DNA of 64,000 nt from Noviherbaspirillum pedocola (lineage in GTDB: Bacteria > Pseudomonadota > Gammaproteobacteria > Burkholderiales > Burkholderiaceae_D): the NCBI RefSeq assembly GCF_016632335.1, contig NZ_JAEPBG010000021.1:1-64000 (forward strand), in the 5' to 3' direction. This document shows positions 49,001 through 58,268 of this stretch, piece by piece. The number at the start of each line of letters is the position of its first letter. Position 1 is the stretch's first letter. Under the pieces are notes generated by a model. It saw nothing but the letters and a program-made list of their open reading frames with translations, was not told the DNA's origin and made no database searches. A program made the translations under genes and the position numbers.

Positions 49001-52000
49001 GTTTGCGCCTGCAGGCCGCTGGCGTCGCGCACATCGGACAGCAGCAAGCCACGTCGGTCGTAGCGCATCGCCTCATTGATGTTGCCATTCTCGGTACCGA
49101 CCAGCGTCTTGCCGACCATGCCGCCGAAAGCGTCATAGCGCTGCGTGATGCGCTGGCCGAGCGCATCGGTGACTTCGATCACGCGGCCGGTGCGGTCGTA
49201 GCGGTAGCGGGTGCTGCTGTCGCCGCTGGCGCTGGTTAATGAAGTTATCAGCGACGGGATGTCGGCGTTGCGATTGCCGTTGATTAGCCCGCCCTGCAGC
49301 GTGGCGAGCTGCGTGGCGCTGAGGCGAGTCGCATAGCGCGTGAGCAGGAGTTCGCGGCCAAGCGCGTCGTATTGGTGGGCCTGCACTTCGCCGGCGGCAT
49401 TGACCGCATACAGCAGCTGGTCGTCGGCATCGTAATAGAACAGGCTGCGGTTGCCGTTGGCGTCAATGCGCGTCAGAAGCCGGCCGGCCGCATCGTACTG
49501 GTAGCGCGTTGCATGCTGCTGCCAGATCGCTTCCACCTGCGCAGCGTTCGGGTTGACCAGCCGTGCCAGCGCCGCATTGCCTTCACCAGACAACTCCGCC
49601 AGCAGCCGGCCTTGCAGGTCGTAGCGGCGGGTCTGGATACGCTCTTCCACTGATTCGGCCGCCATCGTGGTCTTTACCAGACGGCTCATCGGGTCATAGT
49701 CATAGCGCGTGACAGTGCCGCTGATGTCGGTGCTGGCGACGAGACGGTCGAGCAGGTCGTAGCTTTGCGTTTGCACGCCGTCGGCGCTGCTCGGCGCCGG
49801 TCTCCAGCTGGAGGCGATGCCGCCGGCGATCAGCGCGGCGCGCTGGGCATCGGTCAATGCACGGGCATGGCGGATGGTGCTGATGCGGTTGCCATCGCCG
49901 TCATAGCGATAGCTGGTCAGGTAGTTCTCGCCATCGATCTCGGCCGTCACCTGGCCGCGCGCGTTGTAGATCCAGTTGGTGAGGATGTCGGTGTTGCTGC
50001 TGGCAGGACGCAGTTGCGCGAGTGCGCCGGTGGCGCGCAAGGAGGCGTTCGTCGCGGTGGCATAGCGGATGCCTGCGACCTGCTGGCCGGCGGCGTCATA
50101 GCGCCATTCCTGCAGATAGCCTTCGCCGTCGAGCATGCCGCGCAACAGGCCGTCATTGTCGTAGAAGCGGCGGGCGATGCGATCTTCTTGAGAAGTGGCT
50201 GGGAGCACTGCAGCCAGTGTCGGCTCGGCGGGCAGCCTCGAGACATCGATAGCCGTCGCATAGGCGGTGGTGCGGGTCACACGGCCAACGCCGTCGTATT
50301 CGGTGCGTACCACGCCGCCTTCGGCATCGACCTCGGCAACGAGGCGGTTCGCGGCGTCAAAGAGGCGCCAGGTCCGCACATCGCCTGCCTGTGCTGACGG
50401 GCGCAAGCTTGCCAGCGACGTTGACGGCAGAATTGCGGGCAGCGTGCCCAAGACCGACGTGGCATAGCGGATCGTCTGCACCACCTGGTTGTTGCGGTCG
50501 TAGACGTATTCGACGAGGCTGCGGTTGCCATCGATCTCGGCGACGAGGCGGCTGGCATCGTCGTAAAGCATCCAGTGTTCGACGCCGGTCGGGTCAGTGC
50601 GGTGACGCAGGCGGCCGTCGGCGTCGTAGTCGTAGGTGGTCGTCGATAGCGCCTGGCCGGCGGCGTCGGTTTGCATCAGGCTCATCAGCCGGCCGGCGCG
50701 GTCAAAGCTGCTGACGCTGCGCAAGCCGTTGGCGGACTGCACGGTGGTGCGGTCGCCGGCGTCGTCGTAGCTGGTGAGCGTGAGCGTGCCGTAGGCGTCC
50801 TTCGCGGTGAGCACGCGGTTCAGACCATCGTAGGCGTAGCTCGTGGTGCCGCCATTGGGTGTGATGACTTGCAGTAGCCGGCCGAAGGGGTCGTAGACGT
50901 ACTGGGTGATGTCGGCTGGGGTGGAGGGCTTGCCGTTGCCCACGCCATTGCCATTGCCATTACCCCCTCCGTTACCGACGCCGCCATTGCCATTGCCGAC
51001 GCCGTTGCCGTTCCCAACGCCATTACCCTTGCCATTCGCATTGCCGTTGCCATTTCCATTACCGACGCTATTGCCGTTGCCGATCGTGCTGGTGATCAGG
51101 TTCGGATTGCTGCCGGCGCTGGTAGCGACGTTGGTGCTGGCATCGCTCGGCAACACGGGATAGCGCAACTGCTGCTGCAACTGGCCGCGGAAGTCATAGC
51201 GGTTGTCAACGCGCACCACCTGGCTCGGGTCCTGCGCAGCCGCCCATGCGGCCAGCAGCGCTTCGGTCGGCACTGTTCCGGTATAGCCACCGCCGGACAC
51301 GGCCGCGCCCATGCCCAGCGGCGTGGTCGGCAACTGTTGCGGATACGCGATCGGCCAGCCGGCAGTATCGCGATATGCCGCCGCGTAATGCAGCTCGACG
51401 ATGCGCTGTCCCGTGCTGTTGTAGCGGTACTCGGTAACCCGGCCTTCCGGGCTGACGACGAAGCGCAGCTGGTTGCGCTGGCCGGCGTCGTGGATGGTGT
51501 GCGTGGTCTGCGGCGTGCTGGCCCGGCCAGGGCCCGTGCCATCGGCATCCGGCACCAGATACACCGTCTCGGTCTGCAACTGGTTCTGGCCGTCGTAGCT
51601 GCGCGCGACCACGTTGCCGGCCGCATCCCGCTGCAGCACCTGGTTGCCATTGGCGTCGTACTCCATCGCGGTGACACCACCCTTGGCATCGGTAATCTGC
51701 ACCACGTCGCCGCGGGCGTTGTAGACGAAGCTCTGCACCTGCGAGCCGCCATTGATCGCTGGGCCGGTGATGCGCGTCAACTGGCCCAGCGCGTCGTAGT
51801 CGTAGCGGGTGATGAGGCCGAGCGCATCGGTGACGGTGGTGCGGCGGTTTGCCGTGTCATAGGCAAAGCGCAGCGTCTCGCCCAGCGCATTGGTGACGCT
51901 GGCCACGCGGATGTCGTTGCCGGCGCCGATGTAGGTGATGGCCAGGCTGCTGCCATCGCTCTCGCGCACTGCGGTGATGCGGTCGCTCGGGCCGTCATAT

Positions 52001-52776
52001 TCGTAGCGGGTCACGTACACGCGGCCGTCGGCGGTGCTGCCGTTCTCCGGCGACAGGTCGACTGTCACCGATGCCAATCTCCGGAAGCTGTCATAGCCAT
52101 AGCGCACGCGTACCGTCTGCGCATTGCCGTTCGCATCGATGGTGACGGTGCGTACCTGCGCCAGCAGCCGGTTGCTGTAGTCGTAATAGATGCCTTCGCC
52201 GGAACGGTTGATGGCCGACTGGACTTGGCCATCCTTGTTGTAGAGGAAGCTGATCCCATTGCCATCGCTGTCCTGACGCAGCACGAGCTGCCATTCGTTC
52301 TGATAGCGGGCGTAGTACTCGGTCAGCCCGGTATCGCCATCGGTGCAGACCAGCTGGTTGTTGATGTAGCGGATGGTGTCGTAAGCGCCGGCGCCATCGG
52401 TGCTGATGTAGGCGGCGCGGTTGGCGTCGAAGGTGTAGAGATCTTCGCCGCCGTCGGCATCCTTCCTGACCACGCTGCTGTTGGACTTGCCGATGCCGCC
52501 GGTGGACGTGAGCCTGGGTGGCTGCAAACCAGGCAGGCGGAAGTCGCCGCCGAGGTGTTCCTGGCTGTTGTAGGTGCGCAGGCTGTCGATCCACAGGCCT
52601 GGTCCGGCGAGCGCATCGTCGCGGTTCTGAATGACCAGGTTGCCATTGCTGACATTGACATAGGCGCGGTCGGTGCCGCGGCCGACGCTGGCATTGCCCG
52701 CGACACCGCGCGCGCCGAGCGTGGCAAGGGAAGTGAGGTTCAGGCCAAGGCTGTTGCCGGCGACGAGTGCGACCAT
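36976..52776 (-). CDS. Giant Rhs/YD-repeat polymorphic toxin carrier
   Basis: About 5266 residues. ATG 52776 is chosen for its AGGAG seven bases ahead. No Sec signal, PAAR or VgrG part is visible at the N-terminus ([16 protein letters not shown]). YD-repeats (YDxxGR, RYxYDAxG) fill most of residues 100-4700. Within them are an Asn/Gly-rich stretch (about 565-615), two contiguous 1,087-residue repeat units (about 713-1799 and 1800-2886) and FN3-like modules (about 3790-4080). A LysM domain follows at about 4780-4826 ([20 protein letters not shown]). Next come a hydrophobic segment (about 4862-4885, [17 protein letters not shown]) and a Gly/Ala pre-toxin region resembling those of CdiA-type proteins. 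The chain stops shortly after LIADP, before the toxin-like tip. YD repeats build a shell that encloses a toxin. Confidence 0.93.
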   Translation of the reverse strand: MVALVAGNSLGLNLTSLATLGARGVAGNASVGRGTDRAYVNVSNGNLVIQNRDDALAGPGLWIDSLRTYNSQEHLGGDFRLPGLQPPRLTSTGGIGKSNSSVVRKDADGGEDLYTFDANRAAYISTDGAGAYDTIRYINNQLVCTDGDTGLTEYYARYQNEWQLVLRQDSDGNGISFLYNKDGQVQSAINRSGEGIYYDYSNRLLAQVRTVTIDANGNAQTVRVRYGYDSFRRLASVTVDLSPENGSTADGRVYVTRYEYDGPSDRITAVRESDGSSLAITYIGAGNDIRVASVTNALGETLRFAYDTANRRTTVTDALGLITRYDYDALGQLTRITGPAINGGSQVQSFVYNARGDVVQITDAKGGVTAMEYDANGNQVLQRDAAGNVVARSYDGQNQLQTETVYLVPDADGTGPGRASTPQTTHTIHDAGQRNQLRFVVSPEGRVTEYRYNSTGQRIVELHYAAAYRDTAGWPIAYPQQLPTTPLGMGAAVSGGGYTGTVPTEALLAAWAAAQDPSQVVRVDNRYDFRGQLQQQLRYPVLPSDASTNVATSAGSNPNLITSTIGNGNSVGNGNGNGNANGKGNGVGNGNGVGNGNGGVGNGGGNGNGNGVGNGKPSTPADITQYVYDPFGRLLQVITPNGGTTSYAYDGLNRVLTAKDAYGTLTLTSYDDAGDRTTVQSANGLRSVSSFDRAGRLMSLMQTDAAGQALSTTTYDYDADGRLRHRTDPTGVEHWMLYDDASRLVAEIDGNRSLVEYVYDRNNQVVQTIRYATSVLGTLPAILPSTSLASLRPSAQAGDVRTWRLFDAANRLVAEVDAEGGVVRTEYDGVGRVTRTTAYATAIDVSRLPAEPTLAAVLPATSQEDRIARRFYDNDGLLRGMLDGEGYLQEWRYDAAGQQVAGIRYATATNASLRATGALAQLRPASSNTDILTNWIYNARGQVTAEIDGENYLTSYRYDGDGNRISTIRHARALTDAQRAALIAGGIASSWRPAPSSADGVQTQSYDLLDRLVASTDISGTVTRYDYDPMSRLVKTTMAAESVEERIQTRRYDLQGRLLAELSGEGNAALARLVNPNAAQVEAIWQQHATRYQYDAAGRLLTRIDANGNRSLFYYDADDQLLYAVNAAGEVQAHQYDALGRELLLTRYATRLSATQLATLQGGLINGNRNADIPSLITSLTSASGDSSTRYRYDRTGRVIEVTDALGQRITQRYDAFGGMVGKTLVGTENGNINEAMRYDRRGLLLSDVRDASGLQAQTRADYDAFSRAIRTIDPNGNVREQRYDRLGRTVQTIDGTGALFATGYDALSRVVSRTDALGNTTTIAYDNAARSSTVTTPEGVVVTTVMNRHGQTQRVTDGDGNTTTSAYDRNGNLVTTTAPLATTNKRYYAGNRLIETIDGNGVSTMLSYDAADRVLTRIVDPSGLALKTSTVYDALGRMIRITDANGVDTSYRYDALGQLLEQVVDPAGLALTTRYTWNSRGQQLSVTDPNGTTTRYSYDNLGRRISETVDPDGLALTTRYAYDANGNVIAKTDANSHTSRYAYDAENRLLASVDAAGGVTVTSHDANGRIVKTISYATPIALDGLPLAASAGDLTSRLQPDAIHDEVLHRLYDRDGRLIATVNGVGAVITYRMDGNGNVVERRAYAQAIAMATWTPGSLPKPQPDDIHDARQRTLYDAANQAIAILDGVGGLTRQRFDANGNLLARTAYATPIDPDLELNAATIAAADARIANATVDHSEVYRYDAANRRSWSADGTGAVRRYRYDGNGRLTGTVAYATPLAAGAALEQVALNAADSVTTYDYDAAGRLRHTTDPTGVERWRLVDADGRLTAEIDGNRSLTEYVYDHAGRLLQTIRYATPVSGPLLPMLSADALTLLRPAASAQDSRSWQLHDAVGQLVAEVDAEGTVTRHDYDDAGHLLRSTTYATPIDPGALGAAPTLAQTQPVASEADRITRHFYDANGLRLGTLNAEGYLQEWCYDAAGRQIAGIRYATATAAERRSTGTLAQLRPAASVADIVSDQMHDALGQLLAEIDGEGYLTSHRYDADGNRVGSTRHARALTEAQRAALVSGGIAATWRPAPDRADAVQTMTYDALNQRLASVDANGTITRYGYDSAGRLAETRTAAGSSEERVRTRRYDTQGRLLAELSGEGNAALARLVNPNAAQVEAIWQQHAMRFQYDAAGRLLSRTDANGNRSVFYYDADDQLLYAVNAAGEVQAHQYDVLGRELQLTRYATRLSATQLAALQGGLINGDRNADIPSLIASLTNAGADSSTRYRYDRTGRVIEVTDALGQRITQRYDAFGGMVGKTLVGTENGDIVEAMRYDRRGLLLSDVRDASGLQAQTRAEYDAFGRTIRKIDPNGNVREQRYDRLGRTVQTIDGTGALFATGYDALSRVISRTDALGNTTTIAYDNAARSSTVTTPEGVVVTTVMNRHGQTQSVTDGNGNTTTYAYDRNGNLVATTAPLAQTTKRYDAGNRLIETIDGNGVSTALSYDAADRVLSRIVDPGGLALKTSTVYDALGRMVRSTDANGVDTTYRYDTLGQLVEQVVDPAGLALTTRYTWNSRGQQLSVTDPNGTTTRYSYDNLGRCTSETVDPDGLTLTTRYSYDANGNVIAKTDANNHTSRYAYDAENRLIASVDPTGGVTVTGYDANGRVTKTTAYAAPISLAGLPTSASTADINSRLRPSASDAISMRVYDGDGRLSFTVDGVGAVIAYRFDGNGNVIERRAYAKPIDLASWQPGTVPTVQADEAHDARLRTWYDAANRAIATVDGVGALTVQRFDANGNLLARTTYATPVDANLASTPQALAEAINRVVSSAADHSDSYRFDAANRVTLHVDGIGAVTRYQYDANGNLLRSIAYATALQRGQDSSTVRVSAADRITDQAYDAANRLTWQTDALGGVTSWQRDANGNVLRTTRYAQPLAAPTPQSAPLSAGALQALAQANVLSDRTSRYAYDAANRQTWAIDAEGAVTAMRYDGIGQRIATTRYAQALGMAALTAIDGNRDASNTSRATTIASLTQADPAQDRNTCTVFDAANRVVASIDAQGYVTLNGYDALGRLLRRDSLARPIAVSAMPVTADALAAALRRAPDADHVDTYIVDAAGRTVSHTDALGNTESWTYDALGNKRGFRNALGALWTYDVDAAGRTVRETSPQVMLASLRTNPDGSLAIDTAQSGYAAIVTALRYDALGNLVARTEAQGRPEQRTTRYQYDALGRQIRTDFPEVGVYDAASDNLGANGRTGLALRTERNAALYSETRFDALGNAVSGRDVGGAMSYKTYDRIGRLEYEVDALGQVTGYARNAFGDMTSLVRYAIAIDVPATVTSDSIRTALRQTADGRSLRQDYDRAGRLVRSEQSAIDVFDSSAPAGQQTFHAGAVTTQRYNAFGEAITTAQLKNPLSNAWLVSHAWYDGNGRQIAMQDAAGYLTTQAWDAWGNLVARTEYAEVQAAPTAMSALPPAMRASEDDRSTTYAYDRANRKIRETRVGILYTDADTGLTQRGDVTTSYGYDAVGNQTRVTDALGATTFTYYDALGTIRAVAAPARDSGDATLIPLTEFRRDAYGNVLAQQDYANGHALADERSYLPAASADDHLTLNRYDSHGRLVQSQDAMDVSHYRSYDARGNLVKAWQRVTASDGVTQRTLWQAFRFDALGRQTDVLTPLDDGGVIDTATQYNAFGEVIRQGTEGRWETYFDRDAAGHVWRTNDKDGIERIALYDLQGNVTAEISSDGSAPLNINAPVEALAASHTRRIDNRYDALGHLIDRLDTARDASPLQDDGAGGLTWATAAGPERLRYRAVGSRDWSEAAIAHAGDESHADLQTLAAGDYAYELSQTDASGITTRTTGQLHITAGQPAQTIGANGVPGIAGVAAQVDTIGGQTSSDDAAAWLVFADPGKNYTAQFQYRLAGTSAWLTLPLVARGNGKLGVDRRGIGAGRYDYQLLLTHAGQNTPARTIAGTVALGDYMATDHKVLAANPDGSIPGAMPAKILRWTLPPAGVQAVLQVRSVNVEDGSAGDWSALAVRDEVLGVDAQGQLAGYQKASLEGLPPGSYQTDLLWLKDGQTVAETVGQVIIDADTVQYRATPSAYAPSFTIAATPPRIDITSDQTLRPEIRQTVDRWGNVLAVNDARSLAWVTTARYNANNRVIEHAGPAGTLASGEAARPLTRFFYDMLGRQIGMQDANGNLTRWRFDAAGQLQTEVHADGGVVTHQYDVFGNEVGIVDACNYRQSMRYDALNRRIETRVEGALVNAAEYDDAGRMTAAINGAHETLRYRYDLRGNVVAVIQPMGQQTRYAFDAHNRQTAITDALGRTATWTYDDFGLLQSHTDIGGARYAYRYDAARQLVEQSNSRGQHLVYGYDLAGRQIRIDDQATGKLTEYRVDALGNHLAERTTQNGEVLQNNRLRYDSAGRLTHIVDTAAGMVSIAIGYDAVGNRVHVVTDIAAGNASQHIDGWYGYDAMNRQTLVNARDAQGTLGAHGHRIAYDLNGNRVSDTWQGATLSDASTAGNDGDGFAFGLLRGRFAIGSGDTTATYAYDAQNRLITSWRDGKLVQQRRYDDAGRLSVEDGGDVDEDAVKQLNSALPEADRLPERRSVYTYDDNGRMVYLQVQHLDGGRDYDMDYSDPHAYDALGNVQRYQVHGYSDDGYTNTFVNRYGQYESDVITDTHGSSTVNDDGNSHQQYDVNGDLIGITDDAEGANNRSYLNDAQGRALLIRQNGHTLRQLIARGEVLGRYGDGVNPYDGKDDDNHPQFATIRDLNFTYQPVNATHPGSAPGAYIVASGDTLQSIARQHYGDAAYWYQIAMANGVDADHPLVVGRKLDLPSITGTTYDRADSFKPYDPSKVIGDTTPTLPPSDDGCGILQILVIVVAVVVTIYTAGATASALGATGTAAGGTSLASISTAALTGGALTGAGAVVEVVSAVVGGVVGSIVSQGLAVALGIQKDINWSGVTLSGLSAGITSGVGAAAQGWLAEQTFVGSVSRAVLANAITQGVGVVTGLQDHFSWTNVAAAGVGVGAAASFAVADALGMHAADFADASFGEQLVKGTIRSFAAGAAASLAGGGRVTVQQAAMDAFGNALGSSWVDSIGGPSQNELELQKQEDARDAAISAALSGGPAERNAYSLAYGMRDSTGLKLGGRTGLQLTDSAYAEWVNRTDASIHQAANSLDNVNDPSASSSDGGISESDYWDAGRSVRMRLTQQGIPSANEPYSPNDGDFGMVLTGGGNARGPVRPGQPLEMVKNSRGDAAAQLIADPWGCWDQG
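44119..47379 (-). repeat. Internal tandem repeat unit B of the rhs gene
   Basis: This 3,261-bp block corresponds base for base in spacing to unit A immediately upstream in the gene. For example, the segment encoding [19 protein letters not shown] occurs at 45,478 and 48,739, and the one encoding [17 protein letters not shown] at 46,261 and 49,522; both pairs are 3,261 apart. Edges are approximate, placed where the match between units fades. Confidence 0.82.
47380..50640 (-). repeat. Internal tandem repeat unit A of the rhs gene
   Basis: This is the first (N-terminal) copy of the 1,087-residue YD-repeat unit, adjoining unit B without a gap. It begins around [20 protein letters not shown]; unit B begins with the matching [20 protein letters not shown]. 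The middle (about 48,200-49,600 against 45,000-46,300) is nearly identical, while the ends have diverged clearly. The frame is kept because 3,261 is divisible by three. Confidence 0.82.
50931..51083 (-). repeat. Asn/Gly low-complexity stretch in the rhs gene
   Basis: About 50 codons of mostly Gly and Asn with Val, Lys and Ala (for example [20 protein letters not shown]). The DNA is an irregular array of six-base GGNAAY-type units. It probably forms a flexible hinge near residue 590 between the N-terminal YD repeats and the long repeat shell. Such arrays change length easily. Confidence 0.85.
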
Positions 52777-52963
52777 GTTCGCTCCTGTGTGCGAAGAAGA
52801 CACGACTGAAGGGGAAAACAACAAGCCGGCATCGCCGGGGGGAAGCGGGGGCCTGGCCTCGCCAGGTAGCGGAGTTCATGACCGATTACGCATGCGCTAG
52901 GCGCACAACGAAACGGCATGTGGTCAGCGGCAGGGGGACTGCACGCGCTGAAGTCCTTAAGAG

Positions 52964-52992
52964 TTAACTCTTCGGATTCGAAGAAGAGTTAA
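52964..52992. promoter_or_regulatory. Inverted repeat upstream of rhs
   Basis: TTAACTCTTC and GAAGAGTTAA face each other across nine bases, about 190 bases before the rhs start. It lacks a T-run, so an operator or transcript-leader structure is more likely than a terminator. Confidence 0.5.
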
Positions 52993-53039
52993 GCGATGAC
53001 GCAAAGATTGTGGGCGTTAGAAGAACGCGAGGTGGATGT

Positions 53040-53060
53040 ATGCCACCGTGATGGTGGCAT
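53040..53060. promoter_or_regulatory. Short perfect hairpin upstream of rhs
   Basis: ATGCCACC, a GTGAT loop and GGTGGCAT form an 8-bp stem. Function is unknown; it is the second of three hairpins in this intergenic region. Confidence 0.4.
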
Positions 53061-53180
53061 CACGTGCGCAGCTTCATAGGGAAACGGCGGAATTTCTGGA
53101 TGAGGAATGCTACGTGCTGTGAACGCACGCGAATTTTCGGCTCTTCACGCAAGTCCGCGCAGAGCCGTTTTCTGGAGGGG

Positions 53181-53204
53181 CTTGAGCGTGGTAGCACGCT
53201 CAAG
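53181..53204. terminator. Perfect 10-bp hairpin downstream of the CBS gene
   Basis: CTTGAGCGTG, a GTAG loop and CACGCTCAAG pair perfectly, about 140 bases beyond the CBS gene stop in its reading direction. No T-run follows. It could end the kinase-CBS transcript or belong to rhs regulation. Confidence 0.45.
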
Positions 53205-53343
53205 GGGAATCGAAATGCTCGGTCGACATCAAAGCGTCTCACCGTTGGAGTCGCTGAGCCGCGGACAGGACGAGTACGCGCGGCACACCCTCGACGCCAG
53301 TGGCGTTATCCCCTTCGCGGAATTAGCTTCCGACTCGAAAGGC

Positions 53344-54210
53344 TTAGCCCTGCGGCGCCGCTCCCACATCCGTCCCGGCCGATCCGCCTGTGCCAGCCGT
53401 GCCGCCCGACGCACCAGCTGCGCCGCCCGACGCACCAGCTGCGCCGGCAGCATCGATGCCTTCCGGCGCGCCGCTCGCTCCCGTGCTGGTGTCTTCGCCG
53501 CGCGCGGCGACATGGCGCACCGTCACGCCTTCCTTCGGCTTGACGCGCTGCGCACCGTCCGGTGTATTGGGAATGCGGCTGCCCGGGGCGTTGCGGTTCA
53601 CCAGTTCGCGCGGCGTGACTTCCACCATCTCGCTCGGATCGGCGGTGCCCGAGACTTCGATGCCCGGATTCATCTGGTCGGCAAGCACATCCGAGCCGAC
53701 CAGGCGCGCCGCGCTGTGGGTGTTCGACGCGAGCGCTTCGTCGGCGGCGCCATTGCCGGCGCCCGAGCGGTCCGGCTCGGAAGGGTAGGACACCCGTCCC
53801 ATCACTTCGCTGAACTGTTCATCGCGTATCTGCGCATCGGCCCGGGTGGCGATGTCGCCGAGCGACAGCATGCCGACCAGCCGGCCGTCGCCGCTGGCCA
53901 GCACCGGAATGCGACGGATCTGGGTGTCGGCCATCTGCCGCAGCACATCGTCCACCGATTCATGCTCATGGCAGGCGCGCACGTCGGTGCTCATCACCTG
54001 GTCCACGTGCGCCGTCTCCGGCGCCATGCCGGCCGATGTGCCGCGCACGGTAATGTCGCGGTCGGTGACGATGCCTACCAGCTTGCTGCCGACGCACACC
54101 GGCAGCGCGCCGACGTTCAGGTCGTCCATCAACTGCGCGGCGCGGCGCAGGCTGTCTTGCGGCGCTATCGCCTGCACATCCCTGGTCATGATTTCAGCGA
54201 CCGTTTGCAT
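53344..54210 (-). CDS. CBS-pair protein with low-complexity tail
   Basis: 288 residues. Two CBS motifs occupy residues 1-140 (TVAEIMTRDVQAIAPQDSL, LVGIVTDRDITVRG, VDQVMSTDVRACHEHES and RLVGMLSLGDIATRA), forming a Bateman module that usually binds adenine nucleotides. The rest is unlike any domain I know: a central acidic segment, then a Gly/Ala/Ser tail (about 235-288). ATG 54210 has AAGGAG at good spacing. It starts 17 bases after the stop of the histidine kinase gene on the same strand, so the two are co-transcribed and probably work together, for example energy sensing linked to kinase output. That link is inferred. Confidence 0.9.
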   Translation of the reverse strand: MQTVAEIMTRDVQAIAPQDSLRRAAQLMDDLNVGALPVCVGSKLVGIVTDRDITVRGTSAGMAPETAHVDQVMSTDVRACHEHESVDDVLRQMADTQIRRIPVLASGDGRLVGMLSLGDIATRADAQIRDEQFSEVMGRVSYPSEPDRSGAGNGAADEALASNTHSAARLVGSDVLADQMNPGIEVSGTADPSEMVEVTPRELVNRNAPGSRIPNTPDGAQRVKPKEGVTVRHVAARGEDTSTGASGAPEGIDAAGAAGASGGAAGASGGTAGTGGSAGTDVGAAPQG

Positions 54211-54227
54211 TGCATTCTCCTTTGCCA

Positions 54228-55835
54228 TCAATTCGTTTCGTCAGGCGTTCGTTCCAGCGCGGGGAGCCGTACGATGAATTCGCTGCCTCGTCCCGGGCCG
54301 TCACTGCGCAGTTCCACGACGCCGCCGTGCAGCTCGACCAGGCTCTTCACCATAGGCAGCCCGATGCCGAGCCCGCCGGGCCCGCAACCGCGCTGGCCTC
54401 TGGTGAACAGATCGAAAATCCGGGCCCGCAGTTCCGCGGCAATGCCCATGCCGTTATCCGCGATCGATACGGTGGCTGTTTTGCCTTCGCGGCGCGCGGT
54501 GATGCGTATTTCGCCGCCGGGCTCGGTATAGCGGGCGGCATTGTCGAGCAGGTTCGTGAATGCCTGCGTCAGACGCACCATGTCGCCATGCACGCACAAG
54601 GCTTCCGGCGGCAGCGAAAGCTCCAGCCGATGTCGATTGCTCTCTATTTGTGGCCTGGCTGTTTCGATCGCCGCGTTAAGCGCATCGGCCAGCAGCATCG
54701 GCGCGCGGCGCAGGGCGATCTGACCGCGGGTGATGCGCGACATTTCCAGCAGATCGTCCACCAGCCTGACGATGTGCCGCACCTGGCGTTCGACGATCTG
54801 CAGCAGCCGGTCGGCACGGCGGCGGCCGCCTTCGTGACGCAGCATGTACATGACGTTACTGATCGGCGCGAGCGGGTTGCGCAGCTCATGCGCCAGCGTG
54901 GCCAGGAACTCGTCCTTGCGCCGGTCGGCCTGGCGCAAGGCTTCTCCGGCGCGCAGCGCTTCGCTGACATCGATGGCGATGCCGACATGCCCGGCGTAGC
55001 CGCCGTCGGCGGCGTCCAGGGGCAGCGCATGCATGTCGAGCCAGCGCCAGGCGCCATGCGCATCGCGCAGGCGGGCGCGCCATCGGAAGGGCTCGCGCCT
55101 TTGCCTGGCGTCGGCGAACGCAGTGCCAAAGGCCGCCGTATCTTCCGGATGCAGCAAGCGGTCCCAGGTGCCGGCGTGTTCCTGTGCATCGCCGTTCACA
55201 TGGTCCCAATTGATGTGCGCCAGGTTGCCCTCGGCATCGGTTTGCCAGATCAGCGCCGGCGAGGCCCTGCCAAGGACGGCGTAGCGGGTCTCGTCTTCAT
55301 GCAGTCGGTTCTCGTAGCGTTGCCGCGCCAGCGCCGCGCTGCCCGCGTGCGCAAGGATCTCCAGCGCGGCAAGCTCATCCGGCTGCGGCGCATGCGGCGT
55401 ACGCCACAGAAAGGCAATCGCGGCCGGCTCGCCGGCGAGCTCCAACGCCAGCAGCACCACGCTGCCGATGCCGGCCGGCCGCTCAATATTGCTCGCAACA
55501 AGCGTATCGGCGCCCAGCTCGGCAACGACGGCGGTCTGCCGTCGTCTTGCGGCCCAGTCGGCAAGGGCCCACAGATACGGATCGGGCGCATCGGTACTGG
55601 TGGCGCTATGGCGCAGGCCGGAATCGCGCAACAGCAGGATCGCCGCATCGGCGCCGGCCACGCTGTGCGCATAACTTTGCAGCAGCGCCAGCGCATCGGT
55701 TTCACTGCCCACCTGGTTCAGACGCTCGCTGGCTTGCGCCATCAGTTTCAGCAGGTCTGGCTTCGGTGTGCCGCCCTGGCCGCCGGCCCGGGCGCCCGCG
55801 CCGCCATTCATCATTGCAACAATGTTCGTCATCAT
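54228..55835 (-). CDS. GAF-PAS histidine kinase
   Basis: 535 residues without a membrane helix. A GAF-like domain (about 28-175) is followed by a PAS domain (about 185-300, SPALIWQTDAEGNLAHINWD). The HisKA domain has the phosphoacceptor His316 in LATLAHELRNPLAPI. The HATPase has the N-box NLLDNAARYTEPGG, the G1 box DNGMGIA and the G2 box GGLGIGLPMVKSLV. It is the first gene of a pair with the CBS protein. No response regulator is adjacent, so it is an orphan kinase in this window. No clear ribosome site precedes ATG 55835; the second Met or ATG 55814 is possible. Confidence 0.92.
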   Translation of the reverse strand: MMTNIVAMMNGGAGARAGGQGGTPKPDLLKLMAQASERLNQVGSETDALALLQSYAHSVAGADAAILLLRDSGLRHSATSTDAPDPYLWALADWAARRRQTAVVAELGADTLVASNIERPAGIGSVVLLALELAGEPAAIAFLWRTPHAPQPDELAALEILAHAGSAALARQRYENRLHEDETRYAVLGRASPALIWQTDAEGNLAHINWDHVNGDAQEHAGTWDRLLHPEDTAAFGTAFADARQRREPFRWRARLRDAHGAWRWLDMHALPLDAADGGYAGHVGIAIDVSEALRAGEALRQADRRKDEFLATLAHELRNPLAPISNVMYMLRHEGGRRRADRLLQIVERQVRHIVRLVDDLLEMSRITRGQIALRRAPMLLADALNAAIETARPQIESNRHRLELSLPPEALCVHGDMVRLTQAFTNLLDNAARYTEPGGEIRITARREGKTATVSIADNGMGIAAELRARIFDLFTRGQRGCGPGGLGIGLPMVKSLVELHGGVVELRSDGPGRGSEFIVRLPALERTPDETN

Positions 55836-55965
55836 GCGTTCCGGCTCACGCGGGCCGGAAATCTTGTGTTCTCAAGGGCTTAGGCTGCTGTCGGCAGGCG
55901 CAGTTCTGGCGCCGGTTTGCGCAGGAACATGATTTGGGCACACAAGTGCTGATGCGTCAGGCACA

Positions 55966-56006
55966 AGTGCCCCGCGCGCAGGAACGATGCCTGCGGGCAG
56001 GGCACT
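55966..56006 (-). terminator. Hairpin downstream of the molybdenum hydroxylase operon
   Basis: AGTGCCC and GGGCACT enclose an inner GCAGG/CCTGC stem, about 40 bases past the stop of the large subunit gene. There is no good T-run; a Rho-assisted terminator is possible. Confidence 0.4.
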
Positions 56007-56045
56007 CGATGCGCATGGAATGCGCTCGTCAGTTAGCGCGACGGG

Positions 56046-58268
56046 CTACAGCAGCTTGTCGAGCGTAATCGGCAGATCGCGAACCCGGCGGCCGGTAGCG
56101 TGATGCACCCCGTTCGCAATCGCGGCCGCTACGCCGGTGATGCCGATCTCGCCGACGCCCTTTGCGCCCAGCGGATTCACATGCGGATCGTCTTCATGGA
56201 CCACGATGATGTCGATGTCGCCGATGTCGGCATGCACCGGCACGTGGTACTCGGCCAGGCTGTCGTTGACGATGCGCCCGGTTTCCGGGTCGTGATAACT
56301 CTCCTCGAACAAGGCCATGCCCATGCCCCAGACGATGCCGCCGAGCAGCTGACTGCGCCCGGTCTTGGCGTTCATCAGCTTGCCCACGCCGTAAGCCGCG
56401 GTGATGCGCGGCACGCGCACTTCGCGGGTATGCGCATGCACCCGCACCTCGGCAAAGACCGCGCCGAAGGCATGCATCGAGAACTTGCCCTTCTCCGGGC
56501 CCGGCGCGGCGCTGGCTTCGGCCGCGATCGGTTTGCCATGGCGCGCCACGACTTCGCCAACCGCCTCGCGCCGCGCCGTATCGCCCTTGTGCACCAGCCA
56601 GCCGTCCTGCAACTCCAAGTCCGAGGCCAGCGCCCCGGCCAGGGGCGAAGCCGCATCGGCCAGCGCAATGCCGAACAGTTTCATCTTCACCGCTTCGCAG
56701 GCCGCGCGCACTGCCGGCGCCACCGAGGCCACCGTGGTCGAGCCGCCCGAGACCGGCGCATCCGGATAGCGGGTGTCGCCGAGATCGAAATGCACCTTTT
56801 CCGGCGGCAGTCCCAGCGTGTCGGCCGCCACCTGGGTCATCACGGTATAGGTGCCGGTGCCGAGATCCTGCGAACCCGAGCACACCGCGGCGCTGCCGTC
56901 GGCATTCAGGCGCGCGGAAGCGGTCGCGGCCGAGCGGTTGGTCGGATAGGTCGCGGTAGCCATGCCCCAGCCGATGAGCCAGTCGCCGTCGCGCATGCTG
57001 CCGGGCTCGGGATTGCGCGCGCTCCAGCCGAAGCGTTCGGCGCCAATGCGGTAACACTCATCCAGCGATTTGCTCGACCAGGGCAGGCCCTTGCCCGGAT
57101 CCTTCTCCGCGTAATTGGCCATGCGCAGCGCGATCGGGTCCATCTTCAGCGCAATGGCCAGCTCATCCATTGCCGATTCGAGCACGAAGGAGCCGGTCGA
57201 TTCGCCCGGCGCGCGCATGAAGGTCGGCGTGCCGATATCCATGCTGGCCAGGCGGTGCGTGGTTTCCTGGGTCGGGCAGTCGTACATCATCCGCGTGATG
57301 AGCGCGGAAGGCTCGATCCAGTTCTCGATCATCGAGGTCGCCGCGATCACATCATGGCGCGACGCGGTGAGTTTGCCGTCAGTGCTTGATGCCAGCGCGA
57401 GGCGCTGCTTCGTCACCGGGCGCGCGCCGACCGGGCCGAACATCTGCGGCCGGTCCAGCACCAGCTTCACCGGCCGGCCCGCCATCTGCGCAGCCATCGC
57501 GGCCAGCACCACATGCGACCACACCGAGCCCTTGCAGCCGAAGCCGCCGCCGATGTACGGGCACAGCACCCGCAGCTTTTCCGGCGCCATGCCCAGCGTC
57601 TGCGCCACGATGCGGCGCACGCCATGGATGTATTGCGTCGAGTCGTACAACGTCAGATGGTCGCCTTCCCAATGCGCGATGGTGGCATGCGGCTCCATCG
57701 GGTTGTGATGCTCGAAGGGCGTGACGTAAGTCTGGTTCACCGTGACTGCGCCTTCGAGCATGCCGGCCAGCGCATCGCCGCGCCGTGTGTCGGCCGGCTC
57801 GCCCAATACCGACTCTGGCGGATGCAGTTTCTCTTGCGCCGTCTCGAAGTCGAGCACCGCATCCTCAGCCGTGTCATACCGCACCTTCAGGCGCGCGCCG
57901 GCTTCCCGCGCATGCTCGAAGCTATCGGCCACCACCACGGCTACCGGCTCATTGTTGTAATGCACCGCGTCGTACTGCAGCAGCGACAGCACTCGGCCTA
58001 TCGGCGGCATCAGCTTGCCGGACTTGGTCTGGTCGGGCAGCTTCGGTGCGTTCTCATGCGTCATGATCGCGATCACGCCGGGCACGGCGCGCGCTTCATG
58101 CGCATCGAAGCCGGCGATGCGGCCCTTCGGTATGGTCGAGGTCACCAGCACCGCGTAGGCCAGATTCGGCAGCGGATGCTCGGCCGCATAGCGGGCGGCT
58201 CCCGTGACCTTGGCAATGCCGTCGGTACGGTCCATCGGCGCGCCGATGATGTGATGGGGGGCATTCAT
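56046..58268 (-). CDS. paoC: Xanthine dehydrogenase-family molybdopterin subunit (PaoC-like)
   Basis: 740 residues, the catalytic large subunit of a molybdenum hydroxylase. It oxidises an aldehyde or N-heterocycle using water as the oxygen source. It has the N-terminal GIAKVTGAARYAAEH domain, the molybdenum-cofactor segments GGGFGCKGSVWSHVVLAAMA and GSQDLGTGTYTVMTQVAADT, and the catalytic Glu707 in GAKGVGEIGITG. Overall it resembles E. coli PaoC (YagR), a periplasmic aldehyde oxidoreductase. Its ATG overlaps the stop of the FAD subunit by four bases, showing translational coupling. No paoD-type maturation gene is adjacent. Confidence 0.92.
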   Translation of the reverse strand: MNAPHHIIGAPMDRTDGIAKVTGAARYAAEHPLPNLAYAVLVTSTIPKGRIAGFDAHEARAVPGVIAIMTHENAPKLPDQTKSGKLMPPIGRVLSLLQYDAVHYNNEPVAVVVADSFEHAREAGARLKVRYDTAEDAVLDFETAQEKLHPPESVLGEPADTRRGDALAGMLEGAVTVNQTYVTPFEHHNPMEPHATIAHWEGDHLTLYDSTQYIHGVRRIVAQTLGMAPEKLRVLCPYIGGGFGCKGSVWSHVVLAAMAAQMAGRPVKLVLDRPQMFGPVGARPVTKQRLALASSTDGKLTASRHDVIAATSMIENWIEPSALITRMMYDCPTQETTHRLASMDIGTPTFMRAPGESTGSFVLESAMDELAIALKMDPIALRMANYAEKDPGKGLPWSSKSLDECYRIGAERFGWSARNPEPGSMRDGDWLIGWGMATATYPTNRSAATASARLNADGSAAVCSGSQDLGTGTYTVMTQVAADTLGLPPEKVHFDLGDTRYPDAPVSGGSTTVASVAPAVRAACEAVKMKLFGIALADAASPLAGALASDLELQDGWLVHKGDTARREAVGEVVARHGKPIAAEASAAPGPEKGKFSMHAFGAVFAEVRVHAHTREVRVPRITAAYGVGKLMNAKTGRSQLLGGIVWGMGMALFEESYHDPETGRIVNDSLAEYHVPVHADIGDIDIIVVHEDDPHVNPLGAKGVGEIGITGVAAAIANGVHHATGRRVRDLPITLDKLL

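Larger units (their letters stand above)
52777..53343. other. Upstream region of the rhs gene
   Basis: About 567 bases between the CBS gene stop and the rhs start, both on the minus strand. It must carry the rhs promoter. Three separate perfect hairpins lie in it (52,964; 53,040; 53,181), listed individually. No gene is recognised despite open frames. Confidence 0.5.

Noticed and set aside
50931-51083. Possible CRISPR or satellite array
   Set aside because: The units are six bases and in frame with the rhs gene; it is a coding low-complexity stretch, not spacers and repeats.
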